A DNA stretch of 64,000 nt, taken from Flammeovirgaceae bacterium UBA2371. GTDB taxonomy: Bacteria > Bacteroidota > Bacteroidia > Cytophagales > Cyclobacteriaceae. The notes beneath the pieces were generated by a model that worked only from the letters and a program-made list of their open reading frames with translations, had not been told where the DNA came from and made no database searches. Below, piece by piece: positions 27,901 through 35,886 of the stretch. Position numbers and translations under genes: made by a program. The stretch is from contig DDTF01000003.1 of NCBI GenBank assembly GCA_002345965.1, forward strand, positions 1 through 64,000, written 5' to 3'. Within the stretch, counting starts at the first letter, position 1, and each line of letters starts with the position of its first letter.

Positions 27901-28143
27901 TCCACAATGCATTAAGCTGGATTTACCACTGCCTGAATAACCCATCACCGTAACAGAACGGTGCTCAGACAGCTTTACAAGGATTTCATCAACCTGCCCT
28001 TCTCTTCCAAAATAAAGGTGACTTTCATTAATGCTAAATGGACGCAAGCCGGGGAATGGGTTCATACCCAATCCTCCCTCCGACTCTTGTGGCCCAAGGG
28101 CATTTTCTTCCAATTCACCAACTTGAAAAGAGTAATTCAACAT
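24982..28143 (-). CDS. Membrane-spanning STAND NTPase with WD40 repeats
   Basis: Protein of 1,053 residues. An nSTAND1-type NTPase domain fills about 28-430: the entry motif NPFPGLRPFSINESHLYFGR, Walker A GYSGSGKSS (68-76), Walker B FFLIDQFEE (166-174) and the closing ELSHESIMRIWNRLSAW. A basic segment (LQKRTLRRARTTN) leads into one membrane helix at about 516-536, then a long charged coiled coil (about 538-660) and WD40-like blades to the C-terminus (FSPDGLLLASAGLDRKLQMW is typical). By the positive-inside rule the NTPase is cytoplasmic and the WD40 part periplasmic. No effector domain precedes the NTPase, unlike STAND immune proteins. It heads the unit that continues with a barrel, a lipoprotein and the T9SS adhesin. 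A signalling or surveillance role across the inner membrane is inference. Confidence 0.85.
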   Translation of the reverse strand: MLNYSFQVGELEENALGPQESEGGLGMNPFPGLRPFSINESHLYFGREGQVDEILVKLSEHRSVTVMGYSGSGKSSLMHCGLVPVLYGGFMTQTGPHWHIITARPGTSPIVNLTNAIIDYQISIKQIDESDREIHKAIISSVLRSSPDGLVEIAKYIQSKSSENVFFLIDQFEELFRYDESSGDQHSNDATAYVNLLLNSVRQTKVPVYLALNMRSDFIGECATFSGLAQMINTSNYLVPQMSREQKRMAIEGPIAVGGGRISSRLVKKLLTDIDKHQDQLPILQHALMRTWDYWVENREPGEPMDIRHYNAIGKIEQALSLHANEAYEELSSREKEIAEILFKNVTEKGEDNLGMRRPCRITMVSEIAEASEEDVVKVIDVFRKPGRSFLMPDASVTLTKDSVIELSHESIMRIWNRLSAWVEEESDSAQTYKRISEAAAMYQIGKTGLWRPPDLQLALNWQKKQRPTRSWAQRYDIAFERAIVFLDTSRITYEAELKNQELLQKRTLRRARTTNIVLVIFLLISIAFLLFGITQQIAAEREALNAKKQEKVALDAKEEADAQRIEAEKQTILAQEALAEQRRLTDQLKEAVDRAERAVLEAERNLQIAIQQTTLAEEKTAEAVAANENREIQYRRAEAALQQANRLLYLSVAQSMEAKSVGLDDPELAGLLSMQGYLFHTKYEGKRYDPYVFSGLYYALAKLSGSNYNAVFVPGNLRNRMYALTVSKNSNTFYTTGNDGRIFAGDFMNRQMGVQVGANPYPNRVLVLSKDEKYLVNGSDSSFMQIYALEGNKKPLKVEGHRGSVNDIKFLPDNSGFISAASDRSLRFTNHLTGKSRQLLNLPFDIQSIDISGDGRYLAGVATSGELVIVNLQNNTYETVINEAPNRVLSVTYHPTRNLIAYGVEVINETGIPIRGVVKLFDNDKKEVTKELAGHKSGISAIRFSPDGLLLASAGLDRKLQMWVVDQEEDLPILMDNNNGNIWDIGFAKDSNYLIASCNNGEIRIWPTDPKMLAEQVCPKLSRNMTPEEWEIYVANGIGYETTCKSLLIKDF

Positions 28144-28288
28144 CTATTCAATCCATTGAGATTTGAAATTTAATAAAGAGGCGCAGCAAATACGAATGTT
28201 CACCTAAGTATACTGAAGTTAAAAAAATCGTCATAAAGGCTCAAAAAAATAGAACACAAGCCCAAATATCCTTGAAATTTAGCTAAAA

Positions 28289-31200
28289 TCATACATATTC
28301 CAAAACCCTATCAGCAAGCTTCACATTGTCTGCCAAAAGCTCATAAAACTGGTCTTTGTTAAAACTTAGAAGAATGGTGGACGCTTTGGCTACCAAAACG
28401 TGGGTATTTACATAAGAGGAGGAAGCAACCATTTCGCCAATGAACTGACCCTGAGTGTATTCCCCTCCTAATTGACCCTTTTCATAAAACTCTACCTTGC
28501 CTGAATAGACGATGTAAAAGTTGTTATTTATCTTACCGTCAACGACTAAAGTTGCCTCTGGGATTAATTTTACTTCCTCAGAAATATCCGCCAAACTGGA
28601 TAATACAACACCCGGAATCCCCTCAAAAACTGCGATGGATTTAAAAAACAAAACCTTATCATAAGTCATCTGATGAGTCTGATCATCCCGATGATAAATA
28701 ACCTCATCCAGCTGACGTTTTATATCTTCTCCAAGCCGTTTTGAGTTGATGTCATATTCAGTAGCGCTTATTTGATATAACGACCAGGCAGCCACCTCCC
28801 TGATAAGTATATCAGTATTGAAAAGCTGGGCAATTAAATCAAGCTTAAAATCTTCAATCTTCTGCACCCCGATTTGATGTAGAACCGTGGCCTTTGTCCA
28901 TCGGTTTGATTGGGTAAAATCTCTGTTGATCAAAAACTTAAGAACCAACTTATTGTCCAGGGCTGCCCTTGGATAGAATGTTTCCAATCTTTTGATTCTT
29001 TCCGATATGGACAAGTCATCTAAAACAGGAATTACCCGTTGTTTGAGTGACTCGGAAAGAAACACATCCAACAACTCCACTGCGTAGGTTGTACCTTCAG
29101 TTGTTCCACTTTCAATATTCTCCTTTACCAACTGGATAGAGCGAGTATCATACAACATCGCGAGTAGCATATAAATATGCTCTATGTCGTTTTGAATTTC
29201 TCTCTCCAGGGCCTGCCTGATAATTTTGGCTTCTCCCCCTGTACCTATCTCCTGAATGGCATTCAAGTTCCAACTGATATCGGCAATGTCTGACTCAATT
29301 GCATACTTAATACGTGTGATCTGCGAAACACCAGCTTTAAATCCACAGACACCAAGTGACAACAACACCTGTGAGACTATCATCTTATCGGGGTAGTCTA
29401 TTTTATTCCATAGCAGATCCTTGGCCCTCTGCCCACCTATCCTACCTATTGCCTGTACAATTTTGATTAGTACCTGTGAGTTGTGCCCGTACCGATAAAA
29501 TGCATTCTCTAGTAGGTTAAGGGATTTTCCACCAATCAAAACCAATGAACTGATAGCCTGATTTCCGAATTGGGGATTACCCAAATTATCAATCAACGCC
29601 ATTATCACTTCATCGTTATGTTTTTGAGTTGCTGTCTTTATAGCTGTGGTTCTTACAGCTGGAACACTATCATTGAGTAATTCCATTAAGAAAGAAATAT
29701 TTTCCTCTGCCGAAGAGTGGAGCAAAAGTTCAGCAGCATATTGCCGGTCTTCCGGTGAGGTTGATCGCGTCAACCTTTGTATCCTTTGCTTAGTAACATC
29801 ACCGCTATTTCCCAAAATTTGTTCCAGGTCTGCTTTGGTGAGTATATTCTTATTGGAACCATTTGTATGTTTAGGATCTATCCTGATCACATACCGATCA
29901 GAAACGGAAAGTCCTTTGAGTTCATTCATCTTTCTTTGCGCATAATCCCGGGCATCCTCATCATTGTTTTTCATGAGGTTGTTTATCCATTGGGATATTT
30001 GTGCAGGGCTGATTTTTTCCAGCAGCTTGAAAGAAAAGACAGCCTTTGACGTTCTGTCCATGGTCAAATAAGTTTCCAGCCTGGAAGTAATTTGAGTAAA
30101 CCCTAACTCCAGTTTATCTTGCTGAAAATCAGAACTCTCCAGTTTGGCCCTTATCTTATTCTTATAGCCATTGTACAACTTGTTGCCAACTATAAAATAG
30201 GCTCCTACCAGCAGCAAAATAATGCCAGGTATCCATAACAAATTGAAGAATGGAATAAGCGCAAAGAGAAAAATTGAGATACCCGCAATGAACCTTCCTG
30301 ATTCATTGACCACACCTTCAACCTTAGCCTGTATTCCAAATCTTAGCCTGCTATCCAAAGGAATGAAGAGCAACTTATACACAGGGTTTTCCAGCGAATC
30401 CCTTAGGGTGGCATTAAACAATCGGGTTAATGCCATAAATAGAAAAAAGAAAATAAATGTAGTTGGCGTAAGTGCAAGATCATATCCGAAAATTACACCG
30501 GTAAAAAGCGCACCTATTGCAAATATTCCAACAATCACAGGAAGTACGTAAAGAGAAACTTTTATTCCATAATTGCTGATGATCTTATCATTGACAAACG
30601 TTTGCATCAATAGACTTAAAAAATAAATACCACCGTTGAAGTAGGCAAGAAAGTCAGTAAGCTCACGCTGGTCAGGATATTGCTCATTAATCAAATCCTG
30701 AAACGCATATTGATTGAAGATGAAGGTAATCATTGAAATCATCAGGAAAACGCTCATCAACAACACATATGGGTCTTTGAAAATGTTACCAAAGGAGGTT
30801 TCTTTCCTTACAGTGGATTCAAATTCTTTGGGATTGTTTTTTGTGAGAGGAAAATTGAATGAGATCACAAAAAACAATATGGCAGCCAACAATATACTTA
30901 CAGTACAAACAATGAGATAGTTGGATGTTTCCGTAAACAATCCTGCAGTAAGTGGGATTAGGAAAAATGCAAGAATGGAGGCTATCAATTGGCCCGTGTC
31001 AATCCACCCAATGATCCTTTTACTTTGTCTGAAATTAAAAAGCCGGCCAAAAATTCCCCAATAGCAAAGCAACAAAACTGCGGTCATGGGACCCGCAAGG
31101 CAGTACATGGTGAAAAGCACTTCGTCATGGTATGCAGTATCCCCATAATTGTACATCAGGTATACACCCAGTGTAAAAAGTACGATCCCCAGAATACTTG

Positions 31201-31450
31201 AGGTAGTAAGCGTACTGAATTTTATTCTATTCTGAAGGAATGAAAAAAGTAAAGTAGATACTATTCCAAAAATTCCTGAAACAAGGAAGGCACTATCTAG
31301 TTGATCGGCAAGTTGATTGAGGAATAAAGATTCTGCCGTAACCGTATAAGTGGCTATAAATATACCCATGAAGAAACCAGTGCTCAACATGAGCGCTACC
31401 TGCAACTGCTCTTCGGGTTTTACATTAAGTACGGTGAAAACAGATTTCAT
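28289..31450 (-). CDS. Nucleotide-transporter-like membrane protein fused to HEAT repeats and a cyclic-nucleotide-type domain
   Basis: Fusion protein of 1,053 residues. The first 430 residues contain about 11-12 membrane helices resembling MFS and ATP/ADP translocase (Npt1/Npt2-like) carriers. A basic linker is followed by HEAT-like repeats from about 560 (SPEDRQYAAELLLHS, VPAVRTTAIKTA, IVQAIGRIGGQRAKDLLW). The C-terminal 117 residues form a cyclic nucleotide-binding fold (FYIVYSGKVEFYE, GQFIGEMVASSS). The conserved arginine of the phosphate-binding cassette is not seen: the place reads THVLVAK. Binding of cAMP-like ligands is therefore doubtful. Transport of nucleotides is inferred only from the fold. 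It stands alone between the STAND gene and the OmpH gene. Confidence 0.75.
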   Translation of the reverse strand: MKSVFTVLNVKPEEQLQVALMLSTGFFMGIFIATYTVTAESLFLNQLADQLDSAFLVSGIFGIVSTLLFSFLQNRIKFSTLTTSSILGIVLFTLGVYLMYNYGDTAYHDEVLFTMYCLAGPMTAVLLLCYWGIFGRLFNFRQSKRIIGWIDTGQLIASILAFFLIPLTAGLFTETSNYLIVCTVSILLAAILFFVISFNFPLTKNNPKEFESTVRKETSFGNIFKDPYVLLMSVFLMISMITFIFNQYAFQDLINEQYPDQRELTDFLAYFNGGIYFLSLLMQTFVNDKIISNYGIKVSLYVLPVIVGIFAIGALFTGVIFGYDLALTPTTFIFFFLFMALTRLFNATLRDSLENPVYKLLFIPLDSRLRFGIQAKVEGVVNESGRFIAGISIFLFALIPFFNLLWIPGIILLLVGAYFIVGNKLYNGYKNKIRAKLESSDFQQDKLELGFTQITSRLETYLTMDRTSKAVFSFKLLEKISPAQISQWINNLMKNNDEDARDYAQRKMNELKGLSVSDRYVIRIDPKHTNGSNKNILTKADLEQILGNSGDVTKQRIQRLTRSTSPEDRQYAAELLLHSSAEENISFLMELLNDSVPAVRTTAIKTATQKHNDEVIMALIDNLGNPQFGNQAISSLVLIGGKSLNLLENAFYRYGHNSQVLIKIVQAIGRIGGQRAKDLLWNKIDYPDKMIVSQVLLSLGVCGFKAGVSQITRIKYAIESDIADISWNLNAIQEIGTGGEAKIIRQALEREIQNDIEHIYMLLAMLYDTRSIQLVKENIESGTTEGTTYAVELLDVFLSESLKQRVIPVLDDLSISERIKRLETFYPRAALDNKLVLKFLINRDFTQSNRWTKATVLHQIGVQKIEDFKLDLIAQLFNTDILIREVAAWSLYQISATEYDINSKRLGEDIKRQLDEVIYHRDDQTHQMTYDKVLFFKSIAVFEGIPGVVLSSLADISEEVKLIPEATLVVDGKINNNFYIVYSGKVEFYEKGQLGGEYTQGQFIGEMVASSSYVNTHVLVAKASTILLSFNKDQFYELLADNVKLADRVLEYV

Positions 31451-31564
31451 TTACTGGGCTAATGAATCAAACACCTACCTGGTGTAGGGATTAAAAAAAT
31501 TGAATAACCGTCCTCTTAAAACACTTTCAATCTGAAATTTAAAACATATCATCCAAAAAAAGAA

Positions 31565-31586
31565 AAACCGGCTATAATACCGGCTT
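31565..31586 (-). terminator. Hairpin after the OmpH gene
   Basis: Arms AAACCGG (31565-31571) and CCGGCTT (31580-31586) pair, with one G-T wobble on the minus strand, and are followed there by a run of T. It lies 25 bases beyond the OmpH stop. Confidence 0.55.
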
Positions 31587-31612
31587 CTTTGTGCAATATC
31601 ATTTAGGGGCTG

Positions 31613-32230
31613 TTACTTTACTTTAGTAGAGTCCACCGTCTGTTTGTTACCATTCTTGTAGGCTTCATTGAGTCCAGTTATAACATCTTGCGTTATGTCC
31701 AAACTGGCATCACCAAACAACAAATCACTGGAAGGGTCATATTTTAACACAGCCTGAATTCCATTCTTAGCGCCATATTCTTTCAAAAAGGCCGTTACAC
31801 GCTGATACAACTCCTGATTAAGTTTTCCTTCTTCATTAGCAAGTTCCTGAGCCAGGCTTTCTTGGTAAACCCTTAGGTTCTGCTGCTTTTTGGTTAGATC
31901 TTCTTCAAGTGCTCTGGCTTGTCCAATGGTTAAATTGCCAACCGTGTTCTGATATTGAGTAATCTCCCTTTGAAGACCTTGTGCCCTGTTTCTAAAATCT
32001 GTGTCCATTTGCTTACCCTTTGCCTCCAACTTTTCGCGATTTACTTTAAAGTAATCGTAGTACTTTAAAACGGTATCAGCATTGATGAAAGCTATTTGCA
32101 AATCACCCTGCAAACCTGTTGAACCATCCTCTTGTGTTGCCTTTGAAGGGGCACTGCTAAAATGGAAATAATAAAGAACGGCCAGGCCGATGGCCAAGAT
32201 TACATTAATGATGATGGAGACCTGCTTCAT
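31613..32230 (-). CDS. OmpH/Skp-family periplasmic chaperone
   Basis: Periplasmic chaperone-like protein of 205 residues that would hold unfolded outer-membrane proteins. An N-terminal hydrophobic segment (about 5-22) acts as signal or anchor. The family start LQIAFINADTVLKYYDYFK (about 45-63) is followed by a long coiled coil rich in Lys, Glu and Gln (about 65-140), then the closing domain with VTAFLKEYGAKNGIQAVL and the LFGDASLDITQDVI end typical of OmpH. The C-terminus ends in TKVK. It is divergent from the M28 peptidase gene and has its own terminator. Confidence 0.88.
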   Translation of the reverse strand: MKQVSIIINVILAIGLAVLYYFHFSSAPSKATQEDGSTGLQGDLQIAFINADTVLKYYDYFKVNREKLEAKGKQMDTDFRNRAQGLQREITQYQNTVGNLTIGQARALEEDLTKKQQNLRVYQESLAQELANEEGKLNQELYQRVTAFLKEYGAKNGIQAVLKYDPSSDLLFGDASLDITQDVITGLNEAYKNGNKQTVDSTKVK

Positions 32231-32410
32231 GTTTGATTTTAGTTAAGGCCGCAAATATAGATGAGTATGGGTGGATTGAAACAATATTGAGAACTGATTT
32301 TGAATTTTAATTGGCTATAAATACAGTGCATAGCGCGAATTCAAGCTTGTTATCAGCTTGACATTACCAGTTTAAAATGACTGATTGCCTTCTGAAACCA
32401 ATAATCTTCG

Positions 32411-33778
32411 ATGAAACTATCCAATCTGCTATCGCTAATCGCTGTCCTGCTACTTTTTCAATGCGCTCCTTCAGAGAAAACTAAAGAATCCACCAGCACT
32501 GACCATCAGATTGCAGAAATGATAAACCAAATTTCTGCCGATAGTATAAAAAGTTACGTGGAACATATGGTTGCCTTCGAAACCCGTCACTCATTAAGTG
32601 ATACAACCAGCAATACGAATGGGATTGGTGCAGCCAGAAGATGGGTAGCTTCCAAATTTCTTCAGTTTCGTCAACAATCCAATACAAACATGACCGTAGA
32701 ATTAGATCCATTTGTCGTTGAAGGTGGGTCTTCCAGGGTTCCATATACTGTTACCATGAAAAACGTACTGGCGACACAAAAAGGAACTGATCCTGATGAT
32801 GACAGGGTAATTCTTATCAGCGGTCACCTTGACTCCAGGAACAGTGATCCCTTAGACAGTATTCATGCAGCACCAGGCGCAAATGATGATGCTTCTGGGG
32901 TGGCCGTAGTCCTTGAATTGGCCCGAATTTTATCCCAGCATCAATTTCCCTGTACCCTCGTATTCATGGCGGTACAAGGCGAAGAGCAAGGCCTATTAGG
33001 CGCCAGACACATGGCTGTGAAAATGAGAGAAAGTAATGTCAATCTCATTGCTATGCTCAACAACGACATTGTGGGCAACTCCCTGGCAAGTGAAACAGGA
33101 AATAAAAATGACAAGACCATAAGGATATTCAGCGAAATGATTCCAGCTGTAGAAAGTGAAGAGGATGCAAAAAACAGATCGGCTATGAAGTCGGAAAATG
33201 ATAGTCACTCACGTCAGTTGGCACGGTACATCAAGGAGATTGGAGAATCTTATATACATGACTTCACTGCCACCGTAAACATGAGGCCCGATCGGTTTTT
33301 GCGTGGAGGTGATCATACCCCATTTCTGCAGAATGGATATACCGCAGTGAGGTTTACCGAATTCAATGAAAATTATACTCAACAGCACCAAAACGTACGA
33401 GAAGAAGGGGGCATCGAGTACGGGGACAAAGTAAAGTTTATGGATTTTGGTTATGCGGCCAACGTTGCCAGAATAAATCTTGCTACCATGGCCTCCCTGG
33501 CCAAAGCTCCTGCCTTCCCACGCAACGTGGCCATGCAGGTAAATCTCGGTATCATTACCAATCTCTCATGGGAAGCGCCTGCGAACGGCCCCCGCGCCAA
33601 AGGATACAACGTATTGATCAGGGAAACCTATCAACCTTTGTGGGAAAAGAAAATTTATGTTGAAGACACAAAAGCAGAACTTCCTTATTCTAAAGACAAC
33701 TACTTTTTTGCAGTGCAAGCCGTTGGTGAAGAAGGGCACTTAAGTCAGATTGTGATACCAACTCCTAAACGACAATAA
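32411..33778 (+). CDS. M28-family zinc aminopeptidase lipoprotein
   Basis: Exported metallopeptidase of 455 residues. A signal peptide ends in a lipobox (LIAVLLLFQCAPS, cysteine about 18), so it is a membrane lipoprotein. The two-zinc M28 site is visible: His in LISGHLDSR (about 138), bridging Asp in PGANDDASGVA (about 159), the catalytic Glu pair in QGEEQGLLGARH (about 192-193), Asp in MLNNDIVGN and a late His in RGGDHTPF. After about residue 370 a fibronectin III-like domain is suggested (NLSWEAPANGPRAKGYNVLI). It probably trims peptides in the periplasm or at the surface. It abuts the carbonic anhydrase gene tail to tail with zero gap. Confidence 0.9.
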   Translation: MKLSNLLSLIAVLLLFQCAPSEKTKESTSTDHQIAEMINQISADSIKSYVEHMVAFETRHSLSDTTSNTNGIGAARRWVASKFLQFRQQSNTNMTVELDPFVVEGGSSRVPYTVTMKNVLATQKGTDPDDDRVILISGHLDSRNSDPLDSIHAAPGANDDASGVAVVLELARILSQHQFPCTLVFMAVQGEEQGLLGARHMAVKMRESNVNLIAMLNNDIVGNSLASETGNKNDKTIRIFSEMIPAVESEEDAKNRSAMKSENDSHSRQLARYIKEIGESYIHDFTATVNMRPDRFLRGGDHTPFLQNGYTAVRFTEFNENYTQQHQNVREEGGIEYGDKVKFMDFGYAANVARINLATMASLAKAPAFPRNVAMQVNLGIITNLSWEAPANGPRAKGYNVLIRETYQPLWEKKIYVEDTKAELPYSKDNYFFAVQAVGEEGHLSQIVIPTPKRQ

Positions 33779-34291
33779 TTACTCTTTGAACCACTCTGCA
33801 TACATTGGATAGTTTTTGGCTGTGCGGTCGATCACTGCAGTCATGTTCTCTCCTATGTCTTTTACTTTGCGTGCTGGCATCCCGGCATAAATGGTTCCTG
33901 GCTCTACTTGGGTTCCTGACAAGACCACTGCACCTGCTGCTATTACCGAACCGCTCCCTATCACCGCATCATCCATTACAATTGCCCCCATTCCAATGAG
34001 CACGTTATCCTCAATGGTACAGCCGTGTACCACTGCTGTATGACCTATGGAAACGTTGCTGCCAATTGTTGTTTTTGATTTTTGGTAGGTACAATGAATA
34101 ATGGCTCCGTCCTGAATGTTGGTATTATCACCAATTGTGATGGTATTCACGTCACCCCTGACCACTGCATTAAACCATATTGTGCAATTGTCACCCATTG
34201 TCACTTCACCCACTACCACCGCATTTTCAGCCAAAAAACAATTTTTGCCCATTTTAGGTGTAAACCCACGAACTGATTTAACTATTGCCAT
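33779..34291 (-). CDS. Gamma-class carbonic anhydrase-like hexapeptide protein
   Basis: Trimeric left-handed beta-helix protein of 170 residues, of the group that includes gamma carbonic anhydrases and the E. coli proteins YrdA and PaaY. Hexapeptide repeats are plain (AVVVGEVTMGDNCTIWFNAV, VLIGMGAIVMDDAVIGSG). Histidines in IHCTYQK and IGHTAVVHGC are the candidate metal ligands, consistent with a zinc or iron site. I start at ATG 34291 (MAIVKSVRGFTPKMG); the longer reading to 34381 adds 30 residues without homology and overlaps the miaB upstream region. Activity as carbonic anhydrase is not proven for most members. Confidence 0.88.
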   Translation of the reverse strand: MAIVKSVRGFTPKMGKNCFLAENAVVVGEVTMGDNCTIWFNAVVRGDVNTITIGDNTNIQDGAIIHCTYQKSKTTIGSNVSIGHTAVVHGCTIEDNVLIGMGAIVMDDAVIGSGSVIAAGAVVLSGTQVEPGTIYAGMPARKVKDIGENMTAVIDRTAKNYPMYAEWFKE

Positions 34292-34400
34292 TTCTAAGAA
34301 TTTTGTTGTAAAAGTACAATAAGCCACGAATTCGAGTCGAAAAAAGCTGTTTTGTAAATTAAGAACATGACAAGATGTCACTTTTTAAGACTAAAAACAC

Positions 34401-34408
34401 TAAATTTG
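34401..34408 (+). promoter_or_regulatory. Bacteroidota -7 promoter element before miaB
   Basis: TAAATTTG matches TAnnTTTG exactly and ends 18 bases before the ATG at 34427. It lies inside the longer reading that would start at 34367, so that start is unlikely. Confidence 0.6.
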
Positions 34409-34426
34409 CGTCCTCAAATTGGAAAC

Positions 34427-35881
34427 ATGGAGAATTTGATACCAGATTTGGATGTTTTGGACGCTGCTGGAGTAGAGCAGTGTGAAGTAAAGGTTTCTCC
34501 TGATGTGAATTCAGGTCAGAGCCGAAAGTTGTACATAGAAAGTTACGGATGCCAGATGAATTTCTCCGACAGTGAGATTGTAGCATCTATTCTGGCAAAG
34601 GAAGGTTATGATACCACCTCAGAGGCGGAGCAGGCAGACCTGATTTTCTTGAATACTTGCTCCATCCGTGAGAAAGCGGAACAAACCGTAAGGCATCGCT
34701 TGAAGCATATCAATGGCTTTAAAAAACGCAAACCCGGATTGCTCGTTGGAGTATTAGGCTGCATGGCCGAAAGATTAAAGACCAACTTGTTGGAAGAAGA
34801 AAAGATCGTGGATCTGGTTGCAGGTCCTGATGCTTATCGGGATTTACCTAAACTGATTAATCAGGTGGACGATGGTCAGAAAGCAGTGAATACGTTTTTG
34901 TCCAGAGAAGAAACTTATGCTGACATTAGCCCGGTTAGGCTCAATTCAAATGGTGTTACTGCATTTGTTTCCATCATGCGTGGTTGCGACAACATGTGCT
35001 CTTTTTGTGTGGTTCCCTTCACCAGAGGAAGAGAAAGAAGCAGAGACCCCCACTCCATCGTTGCTGAAGCTAAAGCATTGTTTGAGCAAGGATTTAGGGA
35101 AGTGACCTTGCTTGGCCAAAATGTAGACAGTTATAAATGGAGTGAAGTTGAAAACAACAAAGCCAGAATAGAAAAACTGGGTGTTGAAAAGATCATCAAC
35201 TTTGCCAATCTCCTGGAAATGGTTGCCCATGTAAGTCCTGACTTGAGAATACGTTTCTCCACTTCTCATCCCAAGGACATCACGGATGAAGTGTTGCATA
35301 CCATGGCTAAGTATGAAAACATTTGTAAATACATCCACCTACCCGTACAAAGCGGCAACAGTCGTGTGCTCGAGCTGATGAACCGCGGTTATACAAGAGA
35401 GTGGTATTTGGAGCGGGTGAATCGAATAAAAGAAATTCTTGGTGATGAATGTGGCATATCCTCTGATATGATTACAGGTTTTTGTTCGGAAACTGAGGAG
35501 GAACATCAGGATACTTTAACGCTAATGGATAAAGTTCAGTATGATTTTGCCTACATGTTTTATTATTCTGAGCGCCCTGGAACACTCGCTGCCAAGAAAT
35601 TGAAGGACGATATCTCCTTAGACGTTAAAAAAAGAAGGCTTCAGGAAATTATCGATAAACAAAGAATACTGTCGCACAATCGCAACAAGCTGGATGTAGG
35701 GAAAGTATTTAAGGTATTGATTGAGGGGCCCTCAAAAAAATCGGACCATTACTTACAGGGACGCACCTCAACCAACAAAGTCGCTGTTTTTGAAGCGCTT
35801 GGTAAAAACAAAGGCGAATATGTAAATGTGCTCATTACAGAATGCACGGGAGGAACATTATTGGGAAAGATCGTAGCGTAA
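34427..35881 (+). CDS. miaB: tRNA-2-methylthio-N6-dimethylallyladenosine synthase
   Basis: Radical SAM methylthiotransferase that adds a methylthio group to A37 of tRNAs reading UNN codons. It binds two iron-sulfur clusters: the auxiliary cluster cysteines are in ESYGCQMNFSDSE, NTCSIREKAE and LGCMAER, and the radical SAM cluster is in RGCDNMCSFCVVP (CxxxCxxC). A TRAM RNA-binding domain ends the protein (VLIEGPSKKSDHYLQGR...). The length of about 484 residues is normal. Start ATG 34427 is chosen on the promoter position. It begins a plus-strand run with the sigma-54 activator (5-base gap), lptE, a TPR-ended protein and secG. Confidence 0.96.
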   Translation: MENLIPDLDVLDAAGVEQCEVKVSPDVNSGQSRKLYIESYGCQMNFSDSEIVASILAKEGYDTTSEAEQADLIFLNTCSIREKAEQTVRHRLKHINGFKKRKPGLLVGVLGCMAERLKTNLLEEEKIVDLVAGPDAYRDLPKLINQVDDGQKAVNTFLSREETYADISPVRLNSNGVTAFVSIMRGCDNMCSFCVVPFTRGRERSRDPHSIVAEAKALFEQGFREVTLLGQNVDSYKWSEVENNKARIEKLGVEKIINFANLLEMVAHVSPDLRIRFSTSHPKDITDEVLHTMAKYENICKYIHLPVQSGNSRVLELMNRGYTREWYLERVNRIKEILGDECGISSDMITGFCSETEEEHQDTLTLMDKVQYDFAYMFYYSERPGTLAAKKLKDDISLDVKKRRLQEIIDKQRILSHNRNKLDVGKVFKVLIEGPSKKSDHYLQGRTSTNKVAVFEALGKNKGEYVNVLITECTGGTLLGKIVA

Positions 35882-35886
35882 GCATT

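Noticed and set aside
24982..28143. STAND protein as an antiphage Avs-type defence gene
   Set aside because: No effector domain at either end, WD40 part probably outside the cytoplasm, and neighbours are surface proteins and not defence genes.
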